A DNA stretch of 64,000 nt from positions 14,492,563 to 14,556,562 of the forward strand of contig LR990048.1 of NCBI GenBank assembly GCA_905147135.1, read 5' to 3'. This document shows, piece by piece, positions 21,439 through 31,587 of the stretch. The notes beneath the pieces were generated by a model, which saw nothing but the letters and a program-made list of their open reading frames with translations, did not search any database and was not told the origin of the DNA. This stretch comes from Blastobasis lacticolella. Taxonomy: Eukaryota > Arthropoda > Insecta > Lepidoptera > Blastobasidae. Made by a program: the position numbers and the translations under genes. How positions within the stretch are numbered: the first letter of the stretch is position 1; each line of letters begins with the position of its first letter.

Positions 21439-22295
21439 GACAGGGAATTTTACGACGTCTTGCGAAAGGGACATTTTGGGCAAGCGGTATTGTGATAAAG
21501 GAACCTTTTGCTACCAAGGGACATTTTAAGAAAAGGACATTATGCGACGAATCGACAATTGTTTTAGTACTTAATTATTTTTATATTACTGACTCTATGG
21601 AAGTGGTGACAGCTGTCATATTATGACATATGATATTCTACCATACTATGACATAACAAATAAGTTAGCGTTGAGACTCTAGGAAGATTATTGTAGACGT
21701 TATATTATTGTTAAACTACTCCTGTTATATATTCTATAAACTAACCACTGCTGCACCTAAATATAATAAATAAAATTATATTTTCGCGATTCATCATAAA
21801 TCTTTTAAACTAGATGTTTTGCTACAGTAACTACATACATGATGCTTCAAAGTAAGGTAAGATTGTATTTTTGTATTTGTACCTATCAATAAAGTTTTGA
21901 TCTCGACAGTAGCCCAAGAAATACCCTCGATTAAATCAGAGTTATATCGCGCGTATGTCAAAATGTGAAGTCAATATCGGAAACAATCCTTATTACAAAT
22001 GTCAGATGTGCCAAGTGACAACCCTCGTCACGTCGTCGGAAATGCAAATCGTGAGTGCGACGCCCCGCCATGGAAAGGTTAAGACCCTTTATTTCACTAC
22101 TGTTACAATTACAGCAATAATTTTTACTGTGCCATAAATACTAATTTTTTGCATAATTAAAAGAATGTACAGTTGCTACAATTATATGTACTTCTACTAA
22201 TGGGCATGATGAGTTTTTTATTACTTCTTTACTACAGTGCTACTAAGTTTTTGTATATATATCTGTTCAGTGAATAAAATCGACGCTAAGGTAAA
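21439..22295. other. No gene; short 'gggacatttt' repeats at its start
   Basis: 'gggacattttgggcaag', 'gggacattttaag' and 'aggacattatgcg' follow one another at 21468-21550. The rest is featureless. Confidence 0.4.
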
Positions 22296-22433
22296 AAATT
22301 AGCCTATGTCCGAATATAGACCCTAATCTAGCTATCTACCAGATTTCATCCATTTCCGTTCATTCGTTCCAACGAGAAGAGGTAACATAAATACACACAC
22401 AAACTTTCTCATTTAGGTATAATACTAGCGGGA
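22296..22433 (-). mobile_element. H repeat fragment
   Basis: 'tagcctatgtccgaatatag', 'agctatctaccagatttcat', 'agaggtaaca' and 'caaactttctcatttaggta' are the inverted 5' half of the H family. Confidence 0.55.
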
Positions 22434-22545
22434 TGATATGTATTTGTTACTCAAATACTGGTAAAGGGATTTTGATAACCCAGAATAATTCGTGCCTCTG
22501 CATACCCAGCCATAATCTAATAACCTATGTCTACAATTCATCCCG

Positions 22546-23178
22546 AAAGGACCCCGCAAAAGTTCTTAGGAAAATGTGGTTTCAGTCAGTTTTAATGAAA
22601 TTTTTATATATGTTTCAAACTAAACTCGCGTTCTTTACACATATTATTATATTAGACGAGACTTGGACGCGACGTACCTTTATGATTTGTTTTCCCGACG
22701 TTTCGGTAGGGTTACACCCACCGTGGTCACGAGACGACTGCCGTGGGAGGTGACAGCTGCGCTGATGTGCTGGTAGACTCCTACCCTCACATAAAATTGA
22801 CAATTTGTTGTTGATTCGGAACTGCACGACACACAACACTCACAATATCCACGGATGCGTCGGGAAAACAAATCATAAAGGTACGTCGCGTCCAAGTCCC
22901 GTCTAATATAATAATAAATTTTTATATGTTATAGAGTTAAGTGTCCTGATTAAAAGTCCTTTTAAGTGCAACCACTGTTTTTGAGTCGGTTTCCGAGATA
23001 CGACCGGTTTTGTACAATCCATACTACAGAACTCCCTAAGATTCTTGTACCGTTCTCTATCAAATTGACGTGCGATTTGACGTTTGTCTGCCAAAAAGGG
23101 ACTTTTAATCAGGACACTAAACTCTATAACATATATAAATGAAACCACATTTTCCTAAAAAGTATTGCGGGGTCCTTT
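22546..23178. mobile_element. Inverted-repeat MITE interrupted by a Penelope element
   Basis: The left arm (22546-22609 then 22928-22960) and the right arm (about 23094-23178) are inverted repeats of about 90-100 bp. Both have 'aaaggaccccgcaa' ends, 'aggaaaatgtggtttca' and 'gtgtcctgattaaaagtcc'. Without the Penelope piece the element is about 317 bp. The left arm also has a ~20-bp insertion not in the right arm. No clear target duplication was found. Confidence 0.8.
22610..22915 (-). mobile_element. Penelope-like element, 306-bp copy with inverted ends
   Basis: Bounded by 12-bp target duplications 'aaatttttatat' (22598-22609 and 22916-22927). From the left it has a ~32-bp leader shared with 29941-29971, then a 59-bp terminal repeat (22642-22700). 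Next, in minus orientation, come the 3' UTR and last ~20 codons of the ORF, and then the terminal repeat again, inverted (22858-22916, one mismatch). Only the extreme C-terminus of the GIY-YIG protein remains. Leader plus inverted pLTR is a known Penelope layout. Confidence 0.85.
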
Positions 23179-23202
23179 AAAAAAGTTACCTCGAGAAGGT
23201 GG

Positions 23203-23447
23203 TGTGGTGTGCGGCAGAAAATAGCACTAACTCCTAACCCTTGTGGGGGGGTGTCGTACAAGGTGACTAATGTTTTCGCGACAAAACTTCTAGTCTCCAT
23301 AGGCTGGAAAATGGGTAGCAGCGTTTTCCATTGTTACATTTATAAGACTGCGATCTCCAAGCGTGGAGATTATGGCGATAACCACCCCTTTCGTGGGAGA
23401 GACCCTAAATATTGCCGTGAACTGTTATTGGCTGTGATGATGACCGA
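23203..23447 (+). mobile_element. R element, diverged
   Basis: 'gtggtgtggtgtgcggcag' to 'ttattggctgtgatgatga'. It has lost part of the 'acccgcctgcc' block so that 'tctccaagcgtggagatta' is joined. No target duplication seen. Confidence 0.75.
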
Positions 23448-23697
23448 TAGAATAGGGAATAATCGAAAACTTATTAGTCGAAGGCGATGAAGTCACGGCA
23501 TCCGTTTATGCTGAATAAAACAATAACACGTATATTTATACCTTGTTTTTACATGCTTTCATTTAGTTACACATGTTTTCATGTGTGTTCGTAATAAAAT
23601 CTTGCAAGTTAAACCCGGTTTCCGATTGATCTGAAACTTTCACATACACATGTAAGTTCGGTGACAATGCAATTTTATAATACCATCGAGCTGATCA

Positions 23698-23946
23698 GTG
23701 GTGTGTGGTGCCGCCACCTTAAAGAATAGCACCACCCTATCTCTTCCCGTGGGTGTCGTAAGAGGCGACTAAGGTACAAATCCGAAACATGGGCAGCAGC
23801 ATCTTTCTGGGTAGATTTACATCAACTGCACTGCGATCTCCAACCCGCCTGCCAAGCGTGGAGATTATGGCAATGACCTCCCCTTTCGTGGGAGAGGCCC
23901 GAAGTCCTGCAGTGGATTGTTATGGGCTGTGATGATAATGATGATG
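23698..23946 (+). mobile_element. R element with perfect 13-bp target duplication
   Basis: 'atcgagctgatca' lies at 23685-23697 and 23947-23959. Its front half differs from other copies ('gtggtgccgccacctt', 'gtgggtgtcgtaagaggcga'), a subfamily closer to forms I know from other Lepidoptera. The 3' half is standard. Confidence 0.88.
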
Positions 23947-24243
23947 ATCGAGCTGATCATCAGATCAAACCTCAATCTCATCAACTGATCTCCATCATCA
24001 GATCAGACTACTCATGGTAAACCCATTGAAAATACTTTTCGTTTAAACTTGTTATATTATTTAGATTTACACCTACCTACTGCTGACAAGACGTGCGTGC
24101 CGCTGCAGTAATTGGTATAGAAGGGTTAATGGAGTACTTGGACGAGACATCAGACCGTGACTTGTTGATTCAGTGTCGTTTAGTCTTGTAATCGATGTTT
24201 CAATTTATGATTTAACAATTTTGAAAATTACGTAGTAATAAAG

Positions 24244-24454
24244 CATCATCTTGGCGTTAATGTCGCTTTGTGCTCTTGCGTAAGAGGGCCCGGGGTCCGC
24301 CTTGACCACGATCTAGGACTAGGCAGGTCAAGTAGTTCAAGTTCAGGTGACTAATAATAAGCAGCTTTACGAAATACAGTGGAACAACTGCGGCCTGACC
24401 CTGTTAACAGGGGAACCAGATTGGATCATGGTTACACATTCAGTCGCCTGAGTG
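24244..24454 (-). mobile_element. S1 SINE, tail and body
   Basis: 'atcatcttggcgttaatgtc', 'gagggcccggggtccgcctt' and on to 'ggatcatggttacacattca'. It has extra bases 'gactaataataagcagc' in the body and lacks the head. Confidence 0.8.
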
Positions 24455-25636
24455 TAATAACACAGTCCACCCAGTAAAACTTGTACAATGGAGGACTTGT
24501 TCGAGGCCAGTTCAAACGCTCTACCTATGCGCCGCCGAATACTGGGCAAATAAAGTTTAAGTCCGAGTTTAGTCCTTCGACTCGAAAGGAAGAAGAATAA
24601 CACAGTAGGTTATAATCTACCTTTGTCCTTGTTAACATTTGGAACAATTTATTTACCGTTTTTGATAAAAGATGTCGAGAGTTAAATGTCAGTAAACGGT
24701 TAGTAAGTAGACACGAACCTTCTTTTATTTAAATCTTGCATAATTTAAATTTGACAGTTCTTTTATAATCTGTCCCTAATTGTCATAAGGCTCCGATGGG
24801 AGTAACCGGTGACCTCAACTTTCACTAAACTATCGCGCCCTTCGCTTAGCAACATGCACTGCCATCTACCGTTGCTAGGTTGAACTAGCACAATGCTTTG
24901 CATGTAACCGTAGCTTTCAGCTAGGCTTTGCGGGTTCCGCGAACCGCATTTGCTACGCGACACTCCGTTTGTGGGTTCAAATACAAAGCGAGTTGTTTCT
25001 AGATGTTGTTACGGTTGCTAGCTTGGGAGCGAAGTTCGCTTGAGTAAATTGTATGTTCAAGTAGGAATAGAGTGTTCTTATTCAATTAACGCAATGTTAG
25101 TAGAATGGGTGATATTATAATGCAGCTATAAATAAGAAAAGACATTTTATGTTGATTTGGAACCGATTAAAATACAAGAGCAAAGTGTATTAGTACCTTG
25201 AAAATCATATTCAGTTGTTAAAGGATTAGTTTGTTAGAAAGGGGTTATAATAGATAACTTTTAAAATATAATATAGCCTTTTGAAAAGCGGAGCGACGCC
25301 AAACGTAAATAATACAAAAATGGATCTTATTCTATGAGCAATACATACATGAGCAATAATACATTCCACTTTGATTTGCTTTCACGCTTTTTGCTTCTGA
25401 AGTTAGACGACTGAATTTTATTAATTAGCGCATTACGCATAACCCTGTGAGATTTAGGCGTGCGTGAGTGTGTGTGTAAATTGACTCATCAACTAGAATA
25501 CAACTTACGTTAGTATCAATAATATATGATACAAGACAATAAGTTATCTACTAGGTACTACTTTCGCTTGATAAATAGATTTAAAAATAATTCATAATGT
25601 TTATACTGGTTATAACGGTTCATAATACTTTTTTTT
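24455..25636. other. No gene recognised
   Basis: 'ccttttgaaaagcggagcga' at 25276-25295 is shared with 35158-35177 and could be an unclassified transposon end. Otherwise nothing found. Confidence 0.4.
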
Positions 25637-26642
25637 GACATAATCCGAGACATGTACCGCGATTCCGATTCCATAGTTAGGACTGCTGTTGGCGATACCA
25701 ACACTTTCCCGATTACCGTTGGGGTACACCAGGGCTCTGTGCTCAGCCCACTTCTGTTCAACGTGATATTAGACGTACTGTCAGACAGCATCCGAGACTA
25801 TCATGAGGTACCTCCGTGGCTACTCATGTATGCTGACGATATCGCGTTGACAGACTCTGACAAGGGGCGTCTTGTCCAACGGGTGGAAAAGTGGAAGGAG
25901 TCGCTTGAGAACGGCGGTCTGAAGATAAATGTGGCGAAGACAGAGTACATGGCTTGCAACAGTACAGACCCCCTACCCATCCGCATAGGTGAAGAGGAGG
26001 TCAAACGAACGGATCAGGCCAGATACCTGGGGTCAGTACTAAGCGCAACTGGTGACATCGACAGCGACGTCAAAGCCCGAATATCCGCGGCTTGGGCAAA
26101 GTGGCGGGAGGTGACGGCTGTCATTTGTGACCCCAAGATGCCGATGAAACTGAAGGGCAGGTCTACAAGTCCATTATTAGACCTGTTCTCTTATACGGCA
26201 GCGAGACTTGGCCTCTACTAGAGCGACACAAGCAGGAGTTGCGAGTGACGGAAATGAAGATGCTGCGGTGGATGTGTGGGGTTTCCCGCAAAGATCGCGT
26301 GCGGAGCGCCCACATCCGCAGTAGCCTTCGTGTCCGTGACATCGCAGATAAGCTACAGGAGTGTCGCCTTCGATGGTATGGCCACGTCTTGCGCAGACCG
26401 GCAAATTATGTGGGGAACAGATGTCTGGCCATGCCGCCCCCACCAGGCACGAGAAGGAGAGGCCGGCCCAAGAAGCGATGGCTGGACGTCGTTAAGAGTG
26501 ACATGCGTGCCAACGGACTCACTATGAAGGATGCCGAAGACCGAGCAAAGTGGAATAGACATGGCAGGAAGGCGGACCCCGGGCACCCGCGTGTAGCGCG
26601 GGGGCGCAACCGGGATTTAACGCCGAGATGATGATGATGATG
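25637..26642 (+). pseudogene. RTE-clade LINE, 5'-truncated: reverse transcriptase C-terminal half
   Basis: Encodes the C-terminal half of an RTE non-LTR reverse transcriptase, which copies its RNA into DNA at a nicked target. Frame 1 (25652-26158) carries 'GVHQGSVLSPLLFN' (fingers/palm), the catalytic 'YADDIAL' (motif C), 'GLKINVAKTEYM' and 'YLGSVLSATGDID'. A one-base deletion near 26156-26160 shifts the frame. Frame 2 (26239-26631) holds 'EMKMLRWMCGVSRKDRV', 'CRLRWYGHVLRRP' and 'RRGRPKKRWLDVVKSD', then a stop. The 3' end is (gat)n. Target duplications 'aatactttttttt' at 25624-25636 and 26643-26655 give exact borders. The endonuclease domain is absent. Inactive but young-looking. Confidence 0.93.
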
Positions 26643-26793
26643 AATACTTTTTTTTTTAATAATAATACTATTACTCAGTGGTTACTATTGTCATAATTCA
26701 TAATTATTTTTAAATTACGACCATAGTAACCACAAGCTTAATTAAGACACATTTTAACGTCGGTCCATGTCTACAAATTCCACAAGTTTTTTT

Positions 26794-27041
26794 TGGCGAC
26801 CTGAGTGGGGCAGTTGTCTGCCACGCAAGAGGTCCCGGGTTCGATACCCGGCCGGGGAGAAATTGAAATGATGAATTTTAATTTCTGTTACGGGTCTGGG
26901 TGTTCTCTGTATAATAAGTATGTATTTAAAAAGTATATAAGCAGTTTATCAGTTACCTAGCACCCATAACACAAACTTTGCTTACTTTGGGGCTAGATGG
27001 CGCTGTGTGAATTTGTCAACGATTATTTATTTATTTATTTT
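26794..27041 (+). mobile_element. S2 SINE, copy 3
   Basis: Head 'ggcgacctgagtggggcag' with an intact B-box 'gggttcgatacccgg'. Tail 'tttggggctagatggcgctg' and 'gtgtgaatttgtcaacg', then (tta/ttta)n. Best-preserved S2 tail. Confidence 0.87.
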
Positions 27042-27107
27042 ATTTTTTACAATATTATTTAAATTGTATTAATTGTACGGTACACTATATAATGTGCATC
27101 CAATCTA

Positions 27108-27300
27108 TACATAGTATAAAACGAAGTCGCTTCCCGCCGTCTGTCCCTATGTATCTAAGTACGCTGAGTACTTTTAGCCCACGCAACGGATTTTAATGCG
27201 GTTTTCAACAATAGATAGAGTGATTCAAGAGGAAGGTTTATAAGTAAGAAAAAAGGGAAGGTAGTTGTAAAGTAGGTGTACGCGAACGAAGTCGCGCCGA
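27108..27300 (+). mobile_element. H repeat, 'cttccc' subfamily
   Basis: 'aaacgaagtcgcttcccgcc', 'gcaacggattttaatgcggt', 'gaggaaggtttataag' and 'gcgaacgaagtcgcgccg'. It is near identical in order to 43746-43935. Confidence 0.75.
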
Positions 27301-27315
27301 GTTCATTAGTACTCT

Positions 27316-27655
27316 ATAACGTGAGATAATTTTACGCACATGTTGAAACAAACAGTTGCACCCTACCTAGAGAGGTTTTCCCTGGAGAGTACAACATGTA
27401 GTTCTTCAAGAAAGAGGTGAAAAGATTTTTACTGGGTCGGCAATGCGTGGCTGATGCCCCTGGTATTGCAAACGTCCATAGGCTGCGGTGACTGCTCACC
27501 ATAAGGCTGTAAGCTTGCTTGCCACCTGTGGTATATAAAAAACCCATCACATCCACACCTCAAGCAGCTGGCAATCAACTTAGTGTGGTCGCCTGTTACC
27601 GGAAATTACACCGTAGCCAGTTGGCAGCTGACTGTGGAGAGGTAGCGGAGATGGT
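27316..27655. repeat. Duplicated segment, copy 1 (with LINE insertion)
   Basis: 27316-27362 plus 27542-27655 match 27958-28135. Shared landmarks are 'aacagttgcaccc' and its variant, 'acatccacacctcaagcagc', 'gtggtcgcctgttaccgg' and 'ccagttggcagctgactg'. Confidence 0.75.
27363..27541 (+). mobile_element. CR1-type LINE C-terminus and tail
   Basis: Codes for 'FFKKEVKRFLLGRQ' then 'APGIANVHRLR' and stop, followed by 'ctgtggtatataaaaaa'. An in-frame stop replaces a codon just before FFKK, so it is inactive. It lies inside duplicated segment copy 1 and is absent from copy 2. Confidence 0.75.
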
Positions 27656-27675
27656 TAGGTTAGGTTAGGTTATGA
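27652..27675. repeat. Short interstitial TTAGG run
   Basis: 'ggttaggttaggttaggtta': the insect telomere pentamer about four times. Too short to be a telomere. Confidence 0.6.
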
Positions 27676-27863
27676 GAGGTAGCGGAGATGGTTAGGAGCG
27701 GAGAGACGACCGGAACGGTGAGATTAAGGCGCTGTTCTATTTGGCAACGGTCGTATGACGGATGTCGCTCGACCAATAGGAGATCTCAAAACCTACAAAG
27801 CCACAGCCTACAAATCTACCAGATTGTTTTGAAATTGTTAACAGTATCCATTGTACGGTACAC

Positions 27864-27933
27864 ACCAAAGAGATTGGAATGTTAGCGACCTTCATGGTTA
27901 TAAGAAGATCGCTTACATTCCAATCTCTTTGGT
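27864..27933. repeat. 25-bp hairpin
   Basis: 'accaaagagattggaatg' plus 7 more bases (27864-27888) pairs with 27909-27933 with one mismatch, across a 20-nt loop. It is not part of any repeat family seen here. Confidence 0.8.
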
Positions 27934-27957
27934 ACACACCATAATATTCATCCCATT

Positions 27958-28135
27958 CACTATAAAGTGAGATATGTTACCGTACACGCATAAACAAATA
28001 GTTGCACCCACCACATCCACACCTCAAGCAGCTAGCAATCGACTTAGCGTCGACGGCTCCCCGGCGAGTGTGGTCGCCTGTTACCGGCAATTACACCGTG
28101 GCCAGTTGGCAGCTGACTGCGGAGATGGTAATGAG
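27958..28135. repeat. Duplicated segment, copy 2
   Basis: Partner of 27316-27655 without the LINE. It carries an extra 'gtcgacggctccccggcga' absent from copy 1. Confidence 0.75.
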
Positions 28136-29099
28136 CGGGGCGACGAGCGGAGCGGATTTTTTTTTCACTTATTCTTTAGATTATTCTTTATTGCTTTTAC
28201 ACTAATAATACATAACAAAATTAAAGAAAAAAAGAAAAAGCAACCAGCGGCCTTATCGCTTAAAGCGATTTCATTTGTTATAAACTTTTGCTAGCGTCAC
28301 GAATTTGAGCGCAACAACATGGCTTAAGAACGTGGCTTGGAGCACCACGGCCGTTCTGGTTTGTCGATAGCAGGAGCGATAAGTATTCCGGGAACAAAAA
28401 TTTTGGTTGTGTACATTGAAACGAACGAAACGTTCACATCACGACTGTTTCTTACGCGAACGAAATTTCAAACGCAACGAACACTCGCGCAAAAAATTAT
28501 AATTAATAATATAAATTGTAAAGAAATGGATAAACCAGTAAACAAACTCACCTACGGCAATGCTACGCACTGTGCTTACTACACGGTTACATATGTGCTA
28601 CGATGCTACGTCGTCTGCTACGCACTAGGTAGCTAACTAGGCTAGGTATTTGTGCGTTATCACCAAATTCACCATGTACCTAGTACAAATCACTTTAATT
28701 GCAGTAAATGTGGTAGCTATAGATTGACTAAAAATTAAAGATACTTGGAAAAATGTTAAAATAATTAAATCAACAAGTAATCAAGCAACAATGATTGAAT
28801 TATAAATACATCCGTCACTTTATAAAAGTATCAATTGTTGAATATGTGTGATTTTAATGTCTGTATGTTGTATTTTACTCTATCATAGACGTAGGCATAG
28901 ATTTTATTTGGCAATAACTACAAGTATATATGACAAGTTGTAATAATATCAACAATGATAGGTTTAACATGTTAAGACTAGATCATAAGACATCAGATTA
29001 AATGCACTAACAAAGTGCCAAAATATGCACGGCAAAACGGTTAAATATGCGCAGAATATGTACTATCAAAACCCTTACTAAATTAGTGTTCAATTAATA
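28136..29099. other. No feature recognised
   Basis: Includes a stretch rich in 'ctacg' (28555-28630). Frames of about 100 codons (27974-28294, 28337-28636) show no known domain. Confidence 0.4.
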
Positions 29100-29201
29100 A
29101 AGGTACATAACTCAGAAAAAAGTAACCGGTACATGGCAGCACTGGGATTGAACTTGGTACCTCTCGCTTACAAGTCAAACCACTAGGCCAGCGACGCTCA
29201 T
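29100..29201 (-). mobile_element. S1 SINE, head half
   Basis: 'gtacataactcagaaaaaag' to 'ctctcgcttacaagtcaaa' and 'ccagcgacgctc'. The body and tail are absent, the reverse of the usual 5' truncation. This suggests later deletion. Confidence 0.75.
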
Positions 29202-29261
29202 ACAATACTATCATAAAAATATTATTATGATATAACAGTATGAGCCCTGATAGTATAGTAC

Positions 29262-29752
29262 CTACCCCAGCTCCTCGCCACTGCCAAGGCTCCTGACGAT
29301 GCCCAGAAAGCCAGAGAAAGTCTGTGGCTAGAGGAATTTGTTCCTCAATCGTTTGTCACGCCCGAGAAGAAACTGCCACCTGGCAATGAACTGTCGTGGC
29401 TGATTTAGAGGACGCTGAACAGGTTGCGTACCCAGGTCGGCAGATCAAAAGACAATTGAGCAGATGGGGGTACATCGCCTCCATAGAAAGTGCCTGTGAA
29501 GGCTCCACGCCTCGCCGCAGGCGCATTTGCTCGTCTGCCCGGCCTGCCCCGACTCATGCTCACTCGTAGACTTATTTAAGTGCTATCCGCGTCGCTCGGT
29601 TTTGGACGGGAAAAATATAAGTAATAATACTACCTTTCTCAGGCTTAGATTATCCCGGTTGACTGGTAGATAAGGCTATTTTAGCTTTAAGTCCGCCACT
29701 ATACTTTTGTGCATAAAGCTTTAATAAATAAATAAATAAATAAAATAAATAT
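29262..29752 (+). mobile_element. 5'-truncated Jockey-clade LINE, ORF2 C-terminus
   Basis: Broken frames encode 'TLNRLRTQVGRSKDNLSRWG' and then, in another frame, 'HLLVCPACPDSCSLVDLF', a cysteine-rich C-terminal motif typical of Jockey-group ORF2. The end 'taataaataaataaataaa' is a short-repeat tail. At least one frameshift and a stop ('tgatttag' near 29402) disable it. Confidence 0.78.
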
Positions 29753-29930
29753 TTATATACTTATCCTGTTTATCATTGACACGATAAGAAGAAGATAATA
29801 ATATTATTGTAACACTAACACTTTTTTTTTCATTTAGTAACTCCTTAGCTTTAAGTTTGTATATTATGTATATTTAAATGTATTATCCTATTTCAATACA
29901 TATTTTTGAATGACAACACACTAAAAATAT

Positions 29931-30566
29931 TTGTTTCATACTAAACTCGCGTTCTTTACACATATTATTATATTAGACGGGACTTGATCCCGTATCAGAC
30001 GCCAGGTGTCTATAAGATTGACTGTAGCTGTGGAAGCTCATACATTGGCCAAACTAAACGTTCGATTGCCGAAAGGGTCAAAGAGCATATAGCTGCAGTT
30101 AAAAACCACCAGACGAATAAATCTGCCATAGCAGACCACCTGCTCAACTCAGGCCCAAACCACTGGATAGAACTGCATGCGCCTAATGTCCTCTCCACTG
30201 ACCGGCAATATTATCCACGTATGGTTCGGGAAGCGATTGAAATTAAAAAGTACAAAACTTTCAATCGGGAAGATGGATATAAGCTTTCGGCGTCGTGGAA
30301 TCCAGTGGTGTGCAAAATAAATAACCGTAAGACACAAGAGTTATCGTCGGACGCATCCGTGGATATCGTGAGTGTTGTGTGTCGTGCAGTTCCGAATCAA
30401 CAACAAATTGACAATTTTATGTGAGGGTAGGAGTCTACTAGCACATCACCGCAGCTGTCACCTCCCACGGCAGTCGTCTCGTGACCACGGTGGGTGTAAC
30501 CCTACCGAAACGTCGGGAAAACAAATCATAAAGGTACGTCGCGTCCAAGTCCCGTCTAATATAATA
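29931..30566 (+). mobile_element. Penelope-like element, 636-bp truncated copy
   Basis: Bounded by 13-bp target duplications 'acactaaaaatat' (29918-29930, 30567-30579). Order: leader, a 15-bp stub of the terminal repeat ('attagacgggacttg'), the GIY-YIG ORF, the 3' UTR, and the terminal repeat ending 'cccgtctaatataata'. The reverse transcriptase half is missing. Its interior runs opposite to the copy at 22610 although the outer ends match in orientation. Confidence 0.88.
29984..30424 (+). CDS. GIY-YIG endonuclease domain of a Penelope-like element (partial)
   Basis: 146 codons. 'GVYKIDCSC' (residues 8-16) and 'SYIGQTKRS' (19-27) are the GIY-YIG core. Arg26/Arg31, 'EH' at 34-35 and the downstream basic stretch match the endonuclease that Penelope retroelements fuse behind reverse transcriptase to nick target DNA. 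Cys14/Cys16 lie in the usual cysteine-containing insert. The ATG lies at the truncation point and is unlikely to be the original start; the protein lacks its reverse transcriptase and would be inactive for retrotransposition. The frame is intact to its natural stop 'TGA' after 'QQIDNFM', so the copy is not old. Confidence 0.88.
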   Translation: MIPYQTPGVYKIDCSCGSSYIGQTKRSIAERVKEHIAAVKNHQTNKSAIADHLLNSGPNHWIELHAPNVLSTDRQYYPRMVREAIEIKKYKTFNREDGYKLSASWNPVVCKINNRKTQELSSDASVDIVSVVCRAVPNQQQIDNFM

Positions 30567-30793
30567 ACACTAAAAATATCTCCAAAACCCGCTCATCCCC
30601 TCGCTCCGCTCGCTACCGCGCCGCGGCCCGCCGGCGGGTCTACGGCCGACGCGCTCGCACGCCACCAACACGTCATCGTCACTTTCTCCCGCTAACTAAT
30701 GGAATAAACTGCGATTTCCTTTAACCCCTAAGTGGACACTCGTGTGTGTTCATTAGAACGAATATAGGAGTTTAACATAATGTTTTAAACTAT

Positions 30794-31043
30794 ATTTGAA
30801 CACTAACCGATGCTCTTACGGTGAGGGAAGACATCGTGATGAAACCTGCACATTCAGTGAATGTGTAACTATGATCCAACCCGATCAGGTTTCCCTGGTA
30901 GCAGGGTCAAGGAGGTCAGATGGCAGTCGCTTCACTGTAATTGCCTGATCTGCCAAATCCTGGATCATGGTCAAGGCGGACCCCGGTCCCTCGTGCGTGA
31001 GAGCACAACCGGGACATTAACGCCAACATGATGATGATAAGAC
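30794..31043 (+). mobile_element. S1 SINE, 5'-truncated, with 23-bp target duplication
   Basis: Starts at 'tttgaacactaaccgatgct' and ends 'cgccaacatgatgatgataa'. The flanks at 30771-30793 and 31044-31066 are identical over 23 bp, beginning 'tttaacataatg'. The head is missing although the duplication is perfect. The truncation therefore happened during insertion, as in RTE-type copying. Confidence 0.9.
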
Positions 31044-31227
31044 TTTAACATAATGTTTTAAACTATCGCAGTTATTATCACATATTTTAAGTGTATATTC
31101 CGGGTTTCCAGGACTCAAACGTCGCCCTGTGACCATGACGCATGCAACTGCGTCGAAATATTAGGCTACTCGTCAACAAAGGTACGCGGTAGGAAACCCG
31201 GAACATACCCTTAAAATATAGGACTAG

Positions 31228-31335
31228 TAAAATATCATCTTGTCGGCAATATTTTGGTTGAGCTCTCGTGGGCAAGGGCCCGGGGACCGCCTTGACCATG
31301 TTTCAACATTTGGCAGATCTTGAAACATGGTCAAA
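31228..31335 (-). mobile_element. S1 SINE, tail fragment
   Basis: 'aagggcccggggaccgcctt' and 'gaccatgtttcaacatttgg', followed by an extra inverted echo 'cttgaaacatggtcaa'. Confidence 0.7.
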
Positions 31336-31587
31336 GGAAGCTAAGTAACACGTGGGAAGCTCAGACCAAATAAAAAATAAAGATAGAATCCTGTAAACAA
31401 CATACTGACCCACGCAAAACTACGCCATGCTGTGTGTACGTGCACGGTCATACACGCACACATTGACAACTAAGCTACGCCACGGCACACATGTTTACGA
31501 AACCGTTCATGTTTTGGTCATGGTCCGGTATTGTCTATTGAACAGATAGGTTGGTGGCACTGTATAATACGCCCCAATGAGGCAATC

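Noticed and set aside
26810..26860. tRNA gene
   Set aside because: B-box belongs to the S2 head; the acceptor stem does not pair.
27652..27675. Chromosome end or telomeric fusion
   Set aside because: Only about four TTAGG units, embedded in ordinary sequence.
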